Shown one piece after another: positions 53,557 to 61,860 of a stretch of 64,000 bases of DNA. The stretch comes from Treponema rectale. Lineage in GTDB: Bacteria; Spirochaetota; Spirochaetia; Treponematales; Treponemataceae. Location of the stretch: assembly GCF_014202035.1 (NCBI RefSeq), contig NZ_JACHFR010000001.1:930001-994000 (forward strand). Direction: 5' to 3'. Each line of letters begins with the position of its first letter. Position 1 is the stretch's first letter. The position numbers and the translations under genes are program-made. The notes under the pieces are model-generated. The model saw nothing but the letters and a program-made list of their open reading frames with translations, was not told where the DNA came from and ran no database searches.

Positions 53557-55677
53557 GTTTTTTGCTCGGTTTTTTCGGGGCTGGCTTTATCCGCTGCCAT
53601 TCCGAGCAGTTTTTACATATTCGGAATTCCGTCAATAGGACTCATAGCACTCATACCTCTTTACACGGCAATCTGCAGATCCCGGTCATTTCACGAAGCC
53701 TTTTTTCTTACTTCACTTCAAGTGCTTACAGTTCACCTGACCTCCTGCTGGTGGCTTGGAAATTTCCGCGGTTTCGGCATATTTGCACTTGGAGCCAGCG
53801 CCCTTGGAACAGCTTTTGAAGGAGGATGCTGCGGACTCTTCTTTTTCGCACTGCTTTCATACAGAACCCGGACAGACAGAATGAAGGAACTGGCAGGTTC
53901 TGACCATACCGGAATGATAAAGAGAAGCATCTGGTTTGCACTCTGCTACACGGCATGGGAATACATAAAATCCACAGGGAGCATGGGATTCCCCTGGGGA
54001 ACGATATTCATGTCCTCCTACCGGTGGAAGCTGATAACACAAGTTTCCGACATAACCGGCGTATGGGGAATAACATTCCTTTTTTCCCTGACAAATGCCG
54101 CAGCCGCAGAAGCAGTACAGCTTTTCCTCAGAAAAAGAAATTCAGAACACTTCTCCAGTTCCCTCCGTCAGCTGAAATCCCTCATAAAACTCCCTGCATT
54201 TTTATTCCTTCTCTGTCTTGTCTACGGTACGTGGAACTATCTGTTTCCGGGAAATCCGGTCAAGCACGTAAACACAGTCATCGTACAGCAGAACCGGGAT
54301 CCATGGGAAACTGACGAATCTGAAACCTTAAAAGTAACAATGAACCTTACCAGTCAGGCTCTGGAAAACCTCAATGACAGAAATCTTGAGGCAGACCTGG
54401 TACTGTGGAGCGAGGGTGTGCTGTCCCATAAATTTCCGGGTTCAGAAGGCTTTTACCAGGATTATCCTGCAAAAGAAAGCCTCTCATCCTTCATAAAAAA
54501 CACGGGAACCCCTTTCATAATCGGCGGTGACACGGCAATAGACAGAAAAAGGCACATAAACTCAAACAGTGCCATATTCTATGATGCAAAAGGCAAGTAT
54601 TCGGGATTTTACAGCAAAATGCAGCTGGTTCCTTTTGCTGAATACATTCCCTTCTCTGACAATGCTTTTATAAAATACATAATGGATGATGTAGTTCAGT
54701 ACGGTTCCGACGGATGGGAACCGGGATTTCAGCACGTACTGTTCAAGATACCGTTAAAATCAGCCAGGCATGAGGAAACTCCCCTTAATATCGGAAGAGA
54801 AAGCCGGGCTGTAATCGCCCTGGACAAAAACGGAAACTCTGACTCTTCCGTTACGGAACAATACAAAAAAAACAAGGCCGAAAATCCAGACGCATTCTTC
54901 AGTTTTACGACACCGATATGCTTTGAGGATTCATTTACGGCAGTATGCAGGCAGCTTTACAACTCAGGAAGCGAAGCCTTCATGAACATAACCAATGACT
55001 CATGGTCAAAAACACCTGTTGCGGAATACCAGCACTTCGTGGTTGCAAGTTTTCTGGCAATTGAATACAGGACGACACTGGTACGTTGTTGCAACTCAGG
55101 CTATTCAGCAGTTATTCTTCCAAACGGAAAAATCGCAGCAGACTTAATGCCTTTTACGACAGATGCAATGGCCGTCAGCGTTCCCGTTTACCAGCGTAAG
55201 CCGACCGTATTTGCAGTATTCGGTGATTATTTTGCCCTGAGTGCCATATTCATAATAATTGCAGCAGTTTTCCTGCGCGCACTGAAGGAATTCATCAGTC
55301 CTGAAAAATTAAAGGTTCCGGCTTCCGCAAAAATAAAAATCTGCATAGTTACAGAAAATAAAGCCGGCATAAGTACTGATGAAGCTGAAGAAACAGAAAG
55401 TACGGGGCCTCAACTCAAGGAAGAGCCTGAATCAAAAAAGCCGGGCAGACGCAAGACAGGAAAAACTGTTCCTTCTTCTGAAGAAAAAGAAAAAAAGTCC
55501 CTGCCGGCAAAAAAATCCGGAAGAACGGCAAAAAAAACTTCTGAAACAACAGAAAAGAAAACCGTAAAAAAAGGCACGGCCGCAGTAAAGAAAACTTCCG
55601 GAACTGCAAAAAAAGATGGAACTGCCTCAAAAAAACCGGCCGTAAGGCGTACTCAAAAAAAGACAGGAGACAGCTGA
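53536..55677 (+). CDS. lnt: Apolipoprotein N-acyltransferase with long lysine-rich tail
   Basis: 713 residues, against about 500-520 for a standard Lnt. Membrane helices occupy the N-terminal 230 residues and one lies near 560-580. The nitrilase-type domain has the triad E293 (LWSEG), K361 (FYSKMQLVPFAEY) and C462 (TTPICFEDSF). It adds the N-terminal acyl chain to lipoproteins, of which this window encodes several. An extra segment (about 405-455) lies between Lys and Cys. From about residue 590 a tail of more than 100 residues is rich in Lys, Glu, Thr and Ser, with many KK pairs (for example AKKTSETTEKKTVKKG). Leaderless start predicted. Confidence 0.92.
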   Translation: MISFILQVFCSVFSGLALSAAIPSSFYIFGIPSIGLIALIPLYTAICRSRSFHEAFFLTSLQVLTVHLTSCWWLGNFRGFGIFALGASALGTAFEGGCCGLFFFALLSYRTRTDRMKELAGSDHTGMIKRSIWFALCYTAWEYIKSTGSMGFPWGTIFMSSYRWKLITQVSDITGVWGITFLFSLTNAAAAEAVQLFLRKRNSEHFSSSLRQLKSLIKLPAFLFLLCLVYGTWNYLFPGNPVKHVNTVIVQQNRDPWETDESETLKVTMNLTSQALENLNDRNLEADLVLWSEGVLSHKFPGSEGFYQDYPAKESLSSFIKNTGTPFIIGGDTAIDRKRHINSNSAIFYDAKGKYSGFYSKMQLVPFAEYIPFSDNAFIKYIMDDVVQYGSDGWEPGFQHVLFKIPLKSARHEETPLNIGRESRAVIALDKNGNSDSSVTEQYKKNKAENPDAFFSFTTPICFEDSFTAVCRQLYNSGSEAFMNITNDSWSKTPVAEYQHFVVASFLAIEYRTTLVRCCNSGYSAVILPNGKIAADLMPFTTDAMAVSVPVYQRKPTVFAVFGDYFALSAIFIIIAAVFLRALKEFISPEKLKVPASAKIKICIVTENKAGISTDEAEETESTGPQLKEEPESKKPGRRKTGKTVPSSEEKEKKSLPAKKSGRTAKKTSETTEKKTVKKGTAAVKKTSGTAKKDGTASKKPAVRRTQKKTGDS

Positions 55678-56330
55678 TGAAGGAAACGACGCTTAGGAAC
55701 GCACTCAGAAGCTCCTGTACAATCGCCTGCAGTTTTCTGACCGGAATCACGGTTTTATTTTCATTCATTTCAAATGAGACATCCCTTCAAGTACAGAACC
55801 TGACAGCCGTGCTGTCAGGATGCATACTCGGAGGAATAAACGGAAGTTCAGCAGCAGGCCTTTTCATAATGGCAGGAATTCTGGGTATTCCGGTTTTTCC
55901 CGGTTTTGAATCAGGATTTGCTGCATTTACATCAGAAAACGGAGGATGGCTCTGGGGTTTTTTTACAGGAGCTCTGGTTTCAGGACTGATAATCAAACAT
56001 CCTGCCCCGTACGAAAAGGCAGTTTCTGGCACATTCATAAAGGCAGCGGCAGCATCAGCAACAGGTCTGGCAGCAAGCTACATTCCCGGACTATTGTGGT
56101 ACCTTCATTCATCCGGAGACTCAGCCTGCGATATTTTAAAAAGCCACATCCTTTATCTTAACATCCAGATTGCAAAGACTGCCGCATGTACAGTACTGAC
56201 AGTATTCCTGCGGCCGCCGGCAGCAAGGCTCATGTACCCGGGACTTGAAAGCGCACTTAAAGAACAGAATGAACTCATGGAAAAACTGAAGACATACAAC
56301 CAGAAAAAACACAGGAGGTCTGAAAAATGA
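55677..56330 (+). CDS. bioY: BioY-family biotin transporter component
   Basis: 217 residues with six membrane helices. The family stretch is QNLTAVLSGCILGGINGSSAAGLFIMAGILGIPVF and GWLWGFFTGALVSGLI. BioY binds biotin in the membrane, alone or with an ECF module not present in the window. The ATG shares a base with the lnt stop. A coiled, charged C-terminus (ALKEQNELMEKLKTYNQKKHRR) is longer than usual. Confidence 0.88.
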   Translation: MKETTLRNALRSSCTIACSFLTGITVLFSFISNETSLQVQNLTAVLSGCILGGINGSSAAGLFIMAGILGIPVFPGFESGFAAFTSENGGWLWGFFTGALVSGLIIKHPAPYEKAVSGTFIKAAAASATGLAASYIPGLLWYLHSSGDSACDILKSHILYLNIQIAKTAACTVLTVFLRPPAARLMYPGLESALKEQNELMEKLKTYNQKKHRRSEK

Positions 56331-56800
56331 GATGTCCTTATTGCGGAAGCCTGAAAGACAAGGTTATAGAATCAAGAACAATGGCAAACGGAGGAAGCAT
56401 ACGCAGAAGGCGGGAATGCTGCAGCTGCGGATACAGATTTACCAGCTATGAACGGATTGAAGAAAAACCATTCATGGTAATAAAGCGCGACGGCAGACGG
56501 GAACCTTTTGATCCTCAGAAACTTTACAAGGGAATCGAACGGGCCCTCGAAAAACGACCGGTTCCTACTTCCCTCATCGAACAGATAAACGACGAAATCG
56601 AAGACGAGGCATATCAGGCTGGTAAATCCAGTCGTGAAATAAGCACCGCTGACCTTGGAGAACTGGTACTTAAAAGACTGTACAACGTTGATAAAGTTGC
56701 ATACATAAGATTTGCCAGCGTTTACAAACAGTTTGCCAACCTCACGGAATTCGTAAACGAAGTCAAAAGACTCGAAATGGAACAGTCGGAAGAACAATGA
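56327..56800 (+). CDS. nrdR: Ribonucleotide reductase repressor NrdR
   Basis: 157 residues. A zinc ribbon (CPYCGSLKDKVIESRTMANGGSIRRRRECCSCGYRFTSYE) is followed by the ATP-cone domain (VIKRDGRREPFDPQKLYKGIERALEKRPV). NrdR senses ATP/dATP and represses nrd genes. It overlaps bioY and the next gene by 4 bases each. No NrdR boxes were found within the window. Confidence 0.96.
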   Translation: MRCPYCGSLKDKVIESRTMANGGSIRRRRECCSCGYRFTSYERIEEKPFMVIKRDGRREPFDPQKLYKGIERALEKRPVPTSLIEQINDEIEDEAYQAGKSSREISTADLGELVLKRLYNVDKVAYIRFASVYKQFANLTEFVNEVKRLEMEQSEEQ

Positions 56801-57072
56801 CAGTCCTGCTGCTCTCAAAGAAAGACTGTCCCCGCTGCACGGATATAAAACAGATCATACTCACAAAAATAAAAGGAACAGATGCCGGATTTCAGGAGCT
56901 GGATGCATCATCAGCAGCAGGTTCTGAATTTGCAGCCAGTCACGGAATAATCATGCTTCCTCAGATTTTCTTCCTCGATGGAGAACAGGAATATGCCGTG
57001 TGCTCTCAAAAGGATGAATTCATAAAAATTTTTGATTCATTTTTTAAAAACTCTATTGACACAAACAAATAA
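56797..57072 (+). CDS. Thioredoxin-fold protein with CPRC redox motif
   Basis: 91 residues with an active site CPRC (Cys11, Cys14) and a cis-proline loop (MLPQIFFLDG). It has glutaredoxin/NrdH size. Its place right after nrdR makes a role as electron donor for ribonucleotide reductase possible, but this is inferred from context. The 3' end contains the -35 of the tRNA promoter. Confidence 0.85.
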   Translation: MTVLLLSKKDCPRCTDIKQIILTKIKGTDAGFQELDASSAAGSEFAASHGIIMLPQIFFLDGEQEYAVCSQKDEFIKIFDSFFKNSIDTNK

Positions 57073-57085
57073 AAAAATATATACT
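57056..57085 (+). promoter_or_regulatory. Promoter of the tRNA-Met gene
   Basis: TTGACA (57056-57061) with TATATA (57078-57083, 16-base spacer) or TATACT (57080-57085, 18-base spacer). The start would be a few bases before the mature tRNA. The -35 lies in the last codons of the thioredoxin-fold gene. Confidence 0.7.
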
Positions 57086-57098
57086 CTCATCATTCTAT

Positions 57099-57171
57099 GG
57101 GGGCATAGTCCAGCTGGTAGAACACCGGACTCATATTCCGTATGTCATAGGTTCAAATCCTATTGCCCCTA
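57099..57171 (+). tRNA. tRNA-Met (anticodon CAT)
   Basis: 73-base cloverleaf. The acceptor GGGGGCA (57099-57105) pairs with TGCCCCT (57164-57170), with G1-T72 as a wobble. The anticodon stem CCGGA/TCCGT encloses the loop CTCATAT with CAT at 57132-57134. The T-arm is ATAGG-TTCAAAT-CCTAT and the discriminator is A. No CCA is encoded. The D-stem has a C-A mismatch. A paired 1-72 end speaks against the initiator, so elongator Met is most likely; Ile with a modified CAT anticodon is not excluded. Confidence 0.92.
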
Positions 57172-57179
57172 TAAAACTA

Positions 57180-57212
57180 AAAGGCTTTTCAGCAATGGAA
57201 AGCCTTTTTTTA
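57180..57212 (+). terminator. Rho-independent terminator after the tRNA
   Basis: AAAGGCTTTTC pairs with GGAAAGCCTTT (one G-T pair) around a short loop and continues into a run of T residues. Confidence 0.88.
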
Positions 57213-57238
57213 TTTAAGAAAAAAAGGAGATCTGAGGG

Positions 57239-58189
57239 ATGAAAGCAGAAAAATTCAAAAGTCCTTTTAAGGGCAGAAGCCTCCTCAATTGGATTGACTG
57301 GAAAAGAGAAGAAATAGAATGGATTCTCGACAAAGCCTTTCTGGTAAAAAAACAGTCACACAACGGAGAAGTTCATCAGCGTTTTCTGGGAAAAACAATC
57401 GCACTCATTTTCGAAAAACGTTCAACCAGAACCAGATCAAGTTTTGAGACTGCATTTGGCGAAGAAGGCGGACATCCTGTTTTCATGTCAACTGACGACA
57501 TCCAGCTCGGCGGAAAGGAAAGCGTAGAAGATACGGCACGCGTACTTGGAAGAATGTTTTCTGCCATAGAATTCAGGGGATTTAAGCAGGAACACGTAGA
57601 ACTTCTTGCAAAACATTCTGGTATACCGGTCATAAACGGACTTACAGACTCCTTTCACCCTACTCAGGTTCTTGCGGACATAATGACATTAAAAGAACAG
57701 TTCGGCACGCTTAAAGGACTTTCCGTATGTTTCTGCGGCGACGGACGCAACAACATGGCAAGGAGCCTCATGCTCATCTGCGCAAAATTCGGAATCAACT
57801 TTTCAATTTTTGCACCAAAAGAACTGTCTCCTGATGAAGAAATAATAAAAATCTGCACTCCGTTTGCAAAGGAATCTGGAGCCTCCATTACGATTTCTGA
57901 TGAAATTTCTGTTGTCAAAGGTGCCGATTGCCTTTATACTGATGTTTGGGTTTCAATGGGAGAAGAAACCCTCAAGGATGAAAGAACTAAGCTTCTTCAG
58001 CCTTATCAGGTGAACAGAGAACTTATGGCTGCAACCGGAAAAAGCAGTACGATATTCCTTCACTGCCTTCCTGCCGTAAAAGGACAGGAAGTAACGGAAG
58101 AAGTATTCGAAAGCAATGCAAGCAGGGTTTTTGACCAGGCAGAAAACAGGAAGCACACCATAAAAGCAATAATGCTCGCCTTAATATAA
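57239..58189 (+). CDS. argF: Ornithine carbamoyltransferase
   Basis: 316 residues. Carbamoyl phosphate binding is STRTRSSFE. Other motifs are FHPTQVLADIMT, GDGRNNMARSL and FLHCLPAVKG, the last being the ornithine-transcarbamylase signature with the reactive Cys. It makes citrulline from ornithine in arginine synthesis, or runs the reverse step in the arginine deiminase pathway. No other arg or arc genes are in the window. AGGAG and GAGGG lie before the ATG. Confidence 0.93.
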   Translation: MKAEKFKSPFKGRSLLNWIDWKREEIEWILDKAFLVKKQSHNGEVHQRFLGKTIALIFEKRSTRTRSSFETAFGEEGGHPVFMSTDDIQLGGKESVEDTARVLGRMFSAIEFRGFKQEHVELLAKHSGIPVINGLTDSFHPTQVLADIMTLKEQFGTLKGLSVCFCGDGRNNMARSLMLICAKFGINFSIFAPKELSPDEEIIKICTPFAKESGASITISDEISVVKGADCLYTDVWVSMGEETLKDERTKLLQPYQVNRELMAATGKSSTIFLHCLPAVKGQEVTEEVFESNASRVFDQAENRKHTIKAIMLALI

Positions 58190-58200
58190 AGAGGTCAAAC

Positions 58201-58632
58201 ATGAAAAAATTATCAGCAGCCCTTGCGCTGGCATTTTGCATCTGCGTACCGTTTATTGCGCAGGACAAAAAACAGTCCACCCCAATCTGGGATCACGGCG
58301 ATAACGTTTCTCCGCTTACATATCAGAACGTGGAGATTTACCGCGTCATGGATTCAAAAGATGCATACGTCGTTCTCTATGCAAAAGGTGGATATCAGGT
58401 AGGACAGGTAACACTCCCTAAATCATGGATGAAAGAAGAACCGCGCAAACTGGAATTCCGTGAAAAGGCAAGGCGCGTCAGTCCATACATGACAGTCATT
58501 AAGCAGGACGGAAACTTTCTTAAAGTCTGGCTTAACATAACCACAGACAAGAGGGATCCTATATGGGGCCTCATGCCTAACGGAGCCAAGATTGAGGGAA
58601 TCGATGCAGATACCCTCACGATAGAATACTAA
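58201..58632 (+). CDS. Small secreted protein of unknown function
   Basis: 143 residues with a signal peptide (1 to about 20, ending IAQ). The mature part is beta-rich and basic (VEIYRVMDSKDAYVVLYAKGGYQVGQVTLPKSW). AGAGG is 6 bases before the ATG and 11 bases separate it from argF. Not recognised as a known family; probably periplasmic. Confidence 0.78.
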   Translation: MKKLSAALALAFCICVPFIAQDKKQSTPIWDHGDNVSPLTYQNVEIYRVMDSKDAYVVLYAKGGYQVGQVTLPKSWMKEEPRKLEFREKARRVSPYMTVIKQDGNFLKVWLNITTDKRDPIWGLMPNGAKIEGIDADTLTIEY

Positions 58633-58652
58633 ACCGCGTTCTACACGGAAGA

Positions 58653-58683
58653 AGGCAGGAATCAAAAGTTCCCGCCTTTTTTG
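58653..58683 (+). terminator. Rho-independent terminator after the argF operon
   Basis: GGCAGGAA pairs with TTCCCGCC (one mismatch) around a 6-base loop and is followed by six T residues. Confidence 0.85.
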
Positions 58684-58698
58684 TTTTAAAATACGTCG

Positions 58699-58764
58699 AG
58701 TCAAGGCACGCTAACGCTTAAAGCCTTGACTTCGCCGTTTTGAGGGTTTGTACTACCCCCTCAA
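58699..58764 (+). repeat. Two intergenic hairpins before the NrnA-like gene
   Basis: AGTCAAGGC (58699-58707) pairs with GCCTTGACT (58723-58731) over a 15-base loop. TTGAGGG (58740-58746) pairs with CCCTCAA (58758-58764). They come after the terminator and before the ribosome-binding site, so they may be part of an untranslated leader or a small repeat element. Confidence 0.5.
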
Positions 58765-58785
58765 TCAAAATCAAGGAATAAAAAA

Positions 58786-59769
58786 ATGAAAATCGTTTCA
58801 CCGGAACAGATTAAGAATTTCAAAAGCTTCATGGAAAATCATGAAAGTTTCATCATAGCAGGCCACAAAGAACCTGACGGTGACTGCATCTCAAGCTGCA
58901 TTGGACTTTCCTACATTGCTGATTATTTCAAAAAACCATACATAATGATTAATGCAGGCCCATTCAAAAGAAGCGAAATAAAAAAATACAGTTCAATGTT
59001 CACAGACACCCTTCCCTTCATGAACAAACAGGAACGGGATTCCTGTGGACTGATAATTACAGACTGCAGCGAAATTCAGCGGCTGGGAGAAATAGACGGA
59101 GACTTAAAGGGATTCGATACATTCATTATAGATCATCACAAGACGGCAGATGTTCAGGGAGACAACACCATAATCGACCCGTCCAGCCCTGCTGCCTGCC
59201 TAATAGTTCAGCAGCTGGTAGAAGCCATAACAGGGCAGCTCACGAAGGAACAGGCAGAAACAATATTCTTCGGAATGGCAACAGATACAGGTTATTTCAG
59301 GTTCCTGACGGAAGATTCAAGGGAAGTATTCCTCCAAACCTCAAGACTTGTAGACGCGGGAGCAAATCCGCGCATCATATACCAGGACATGACTGGCGGA
59401 AAGCCGTGGTCTACCAGAAAGCTTTTAGGAATAATGCTTGACCGGGCAGAACGTCATGCCGAAGGAAAACTTGTAGTTACATACGAAACAATGGAAGATA
59501 CGCGCAGATACGGTTCAGAAGGAAGAGACAGCGATGCACTTTACAGCCTTATGCTTGCCGTAGAGGGTGTAGAAGCAGTAGCTTTCGTAAGGCAGGATAC
59601 AGAACACACCTGCACCCTCGGGCTCAGGTCAAAAGACAGCTGCGACGTAAGCCTCATTGCTGCTAAATTTGGAGGCGGAGGACACAAAAATGCTAGCGGA
59701 GCCAGTACGGAAGGCCGTATAGAGACACTTCTGCCTCTCCTTATAAAAGAATTTATGAAAGTTCTGTAA
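58786..59769 (+). CDS. DHH-family phosphoesterase, NrnA-like
   Basis: 327 residues. Motifs are GHKEPDGDCISS (with metal-binding Asp residues), TDCSEIQRL, FIIDHHKTADV (DHH), GMATDTGYFRF and the DHHA1 end GGGGHKNASGAST. NrnA-type enzymes remove nucleotides from short RNA or split pAp and cyclic dinucleotide products; which applies here cannot be said. AAGGA precedes the ATG. A strong terminator follows. Confidence 0.9.
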   Translation: MKIVSPEQIKNFKSFMENHESFIIAGHKEPDGDCISSCIGLSYIADYFKKPYIMINAGPFKRSEIKKYSSMFTDTLPFMNKQERDSCGLIITDCSEIQRLGEIDGDLKGFDTFIIDHHKTADVQGDNTIIDPSSPAACLIVQQLVEAITGQLTKEQAETIFFGMATDTGYFRFLTEDSREVFLQTSRLVDAGANPRIIYQDMTGGKPWSTRKLLGIMLDRAERHAEGKLVVTYETMEDTRRYGSEGRDSDALYSLMLAVEGVEAVAFVRQDTEHTCTLGLRSKDSCDVSLIAAKFGGGGHKNASGASTEGRIETLLPLLIKEFMKVL

Positions 59770-59797
59770 AAAAAAACGTCGGACAGTAAAATAACAT

Positions 59798-59830
59798 GCC
59801 GGGAACATGCCATCTCCCGGCTTTTTTTTT
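59798..59830 (+). terminator. Rho-independent terminator after the NrnA-like gene
   Basis: GCCGGGA (59798-59804) pairs with TCCCGGC (59815-59821) and is followed by nine T residues. Confidence 0.93.
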
Positions 59831-59977
59831 ACGGCCGCTTGATAAATATAATCTTACTCCTAATAAAATCATAAATATCACTTATTTAATAAGTAAAATA
59901 ATTATTTTATCAGTTTATTAATATTTTTTTTATTCATCTAAAACTCCAGAAACTCACATATCTCCATAATTTCATCA

Positions 59978-59993
59978 TGGCACGGAAATTGCA
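59978..59993 (+). promoter_or_regulatory. Sigma-54 (-24/-12) promoter
   Basis: TGGCAC (59978-59983), five bases, TTGCA (59989-59993). This is an essentially perfect match to the sigma-54 consensus TGGCAC-N5-TTGCW. Transcription would start about 12 bases after the GC, near 60004, giving a leader of about 29 bases with a GGAGGG ribosome-binding site before the ATG at 60033. The upstream 150 bases are very AT-rich with small palindromes (around 59879-59893 and 59896-59909) that could hold activator or IHF-like sites. Confidence 0.8.
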
Positions 59994-60032
59994 TATATAA
60001 AACTGATCATTTAAAACTGGAGGGTATAAAAA

Positions 60033-61019
60033 ATGGATCAACTGGAACTTACGGCTCTGGCCGTAAAGAAAAATGTCATTACGTCAGACGAAGGAGCAAA
60101 AATCATCTGGGAAACGGTTTTCACCCAGAGAACAAAATTTGCCCTGGGAGCAATGGATTACGACAGTTTCATGGATTTTCTTGAATACATACAGCCGAAA
60201 TTCAAGAAAATTCTTGAATCCTACCAGCCTGCAGACGGAACTTTTTTTTCCTTTTTGTTTTCCCATATCCGGAAAATACTTTTCAACTGGAAAAAAATAA
60301 TCGTAAGAAAGGCGGCAACAGCAGAAAGTTACCTGAGCATACAGGAAATAGAATATGACACGGAATTTGACAAGTACAGAAACTGCGAAAGCTCCGTAAA
60401 AGCATTTACAGAAGATACAAAACCCAGTCTTGATGAAATAAAAAACATAAAAGAACTGGAAGAACATAAAAACCGGCTCCGGCGCAGAAGAGGCAATCCT
60501 GCCCTTACCCGAACGGACGAAACTTTCAGAAAAGAAGCTATTCTGATACTTACACTGAAAGCCTGTTTCGATGTAACGGAAGACATAATTGAAAAAGTAA
60601 GCATTCTGACCGACATAACAAAATCAGAACTGCACGAAATGGTCGCAAAGGCAAAATCTACTCTTTCCACAAAAATACAGAGGAGGAACATGTGCACCCG
60701 CACAAGAGACAATGCATTCTTTTATCACAGAAAGTACTCTATTGAAATTCCCCGCGTTGACCGCAGAAGTTCATGGGCGGAACATCTGGCATCCCGTTAT
60801 GAAAGGCACACGAAGATCTGGGAAAAGGCAAACAGAAGGCTTAACACAAAATACTGCCGGCTTGTTCCAAGTACAAAAAAAGTCGCGGAAATTCTGGGAT
60901 TATCCGTCAGGCACTGCGAGTACATTCTTAAAAAACTTTCTGATGACATGGACAAGGTAAAGCTCAAATGGTATCCTCAGCATCATGAAAATTTACCTTG
61001 CAAGCTCAAACGATCATAA
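60033..61019 (+). CDS. Sigma-factor-like regulator under a sigma-54 promoter
   Basis: 328 residues, no signal peptide or membrane helix. Residues about 40-110 (YDSFMDFLEYIQPKFKKILESYQPADGTFFSFLFSHIRKILFNWKKI) follow the pattern of sigma-70 region 2. Residues about 165-235 read as a helical region with EKVSILTDITKSELHEMVAKAKS, and 275-310 (LVPSTKKVAEILGLSVRHCEYILKKLSDDMDK) as a region-4 type helix-turn-helix. Overall it resembles a divergent sigma-like protein, but no direct family match was recalled. GGAGGG stands before the ATG. The 3' end overlaps rdgB by 35 bases, so rdgB may be translated from the same mRNA. Confidence 0.7.
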   Translation: MDQLELTALAVKKNVITSDEGAKIIWETVFTQRTKFALGAMDYDSFMDFLEYIQPKFKKILESYQPADGTFFSFLFSHIRKILFNWKKIIVRKAATAESYLSIQEIEYDTEFDKYRNCESSVKAFTEDTKPSLDEIKNIKELEEHKNRLRRRRGNPALTRTDETFRKEAILILTLKACFDVTEDIIEKVSILTDITKSELHEMVAKAKSTLSTKIQRRNMCTRTRDNAFFYHRKYSIEIPRVDRRSSWAEHLASRYERHTKIWEKANRRLNTKYCRLVPSTKKVAEILGLSVRHCEYILKKLSDDMDKVKLKWYPQHHENLPCKLKRS

Positions 61020-61632
61020 AAAAAGGGAAATGGCAGAACTTTTTCCCGAACATCAGATTGTTACGCCAAAAGATGAAGGAATTGATTTTGATCCTGTAGA
61101 AAACGGCGAAACTTTTTATGAAAACAGCCTGATAAAGGCCCGTGCCCTTTGGGAAATCGTACACTGCCCCGTATTTGCAGATGATTCAGGGCTGTGCGCA
61201 GACGCACTTAACGGTTCCCCGGGAATATACACCTCCCGCTATGCCGGACCACAATTCATGAAAGGTAAACCGGACGGAAGTAAAATTCCCCAGGAGCTGC
61301 AGAATGAATACCTTGTAAAACAGGTCGCAGATGCAGTAAAAACCGATTCCACCCTTACTGGAAAAGCCCATTACGTCTGCGCAATGGTTCTTTATATGGG
61401 ACCGGACAGACTCTTTGTAGCACAGGAAACCATGGAAGGAGAAATAATTCCGGACATAAAAATGCAGAAAGGCAGCGGAGGATTCGGCTATGACCCTATA
61501 TTCTTCCTGCCGGAAAAAAACTGCACGGCGGCAGAACTTTCTCCTGAACAAAAAAATGCTATAAGCCACAGAGGCAAAGCAGCCCGTGCAATAAAAAAAA
61601 TAGCAGCAGAAGCCCTTTCCCAGATGCAGTAA
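60985..61632 (+). CDS. rdgB: Non-canonical purine NTP pyrophosphatase (RdgB/HAM1)
   Basis: 215 residues. Family motifs are IYLASSNDHKKREMAEL, VFADDSGLCADAL, PGIYTSRYAG and GSGGFGYDPIFFLPE, with HRGKAARAIKK at the end. It removes dITP and XTP from the nucleotide pool. Its ATG lies inside the upstream gene and no good ribosome-binding site is seen, so expression probably depends on coupling. Confidence 0.95.
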   Translation: MKIYLASSNDHKKREMAELFPEHQIVTPKDEGIDFDPVENGETFYENSLIKARALWEIVHCPVFADDSGLCADALNGSPGIYTSRYAGPQFMKGKPDGSKIPQELQNEYLVKQVADAVKTDSTLTGKAHYVCAMVLYMGPDRLFVAQETMEGEIIPDIKMQKGSGGFGYDPIFFLPEKNCTAAELSPEQKNAISHRGKAARAIKKIAAEALSQMQ

Positions 61633-61642
61633 ACATTTCTTT

Positions 61643-61683
61643 CCGGCTGTCCTTTTTCTACTGATGCAGCACCGGACAGCCGG
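61643..61683. other. Strong hairpin after rdgB without T-run
   Basis: CCGGCTGTCC (61643-61652) pairs perfectly with GGACAGCCGG (61674-61683). On the plus strand the bases after it are A-rich, not T-rich. A T-run would exist only for minus-strand transcripts, and then on the wrong side. It may still stop or protect the rdgB transcript. Confidence 0.5.
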
Positions 61684-61721
61684 AATTAAAAAAAAAAAAT
61701 AAAAAAAATCTCAAATTTTAT

Positions 61722-61749
61722 TAAAGTTTTCATAACCTCAAACCGATAG
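61722..61749 (+). promoter_or_regulatory. Sigma-28-type promoter of the first flagellin gene
   Basis: TAAAGTTT (61722-61729), 12 bases, ACCGATAG (61742-61749). The consensus is TAAAGTTT-N11-GCCGATAA, so the -35 is perfect, the -10 matches 6 of 8 and the spacer is one base longer. FliA encoded at 16043 should read it. Confidence 0.75.
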
Positions 61750-61810
61750 TCAAAGAGAATAACTATGGCGGTATGATTTCGTTGAAATCGAAAAGCCGTC
61801 AGGGTATTCA

Positions 61811-61860
61811 TGTAAAAGAAAGGCAGATGTAGCCTTGTAATGCAGATGCCTTCTTTTACA
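61811..61860 (+). promoter_or_regulatory. Long hairpin in the flagellin 5' leader
   Basis: TGTAAAAGAAAGGCA (61811-61825) pairs with TGCCTTCTTTTACA (61847-61860) with a single bulged base, in a leader of about 155 bases. A smaller hairpin GATTTC-GTT-GAAATC lies upstream. It ends about 38 bases before the ribosome-binding site GGAGG. Confidence 0.65.

Noticed and set aside
55600-55676. Biotin riboswitch or BirA operator before bioY
   Set aside because: bioY starts inside the lnt stop codon and there is no separate leader. No operator palindrome was seen.
61643-61683. Rho-independent terminator after rdgB
   Set aside because: The stem is perfect but the plus strand continues with A residues instead of T, so the standard terminator model does not apply. 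Kept only as a hairpin.
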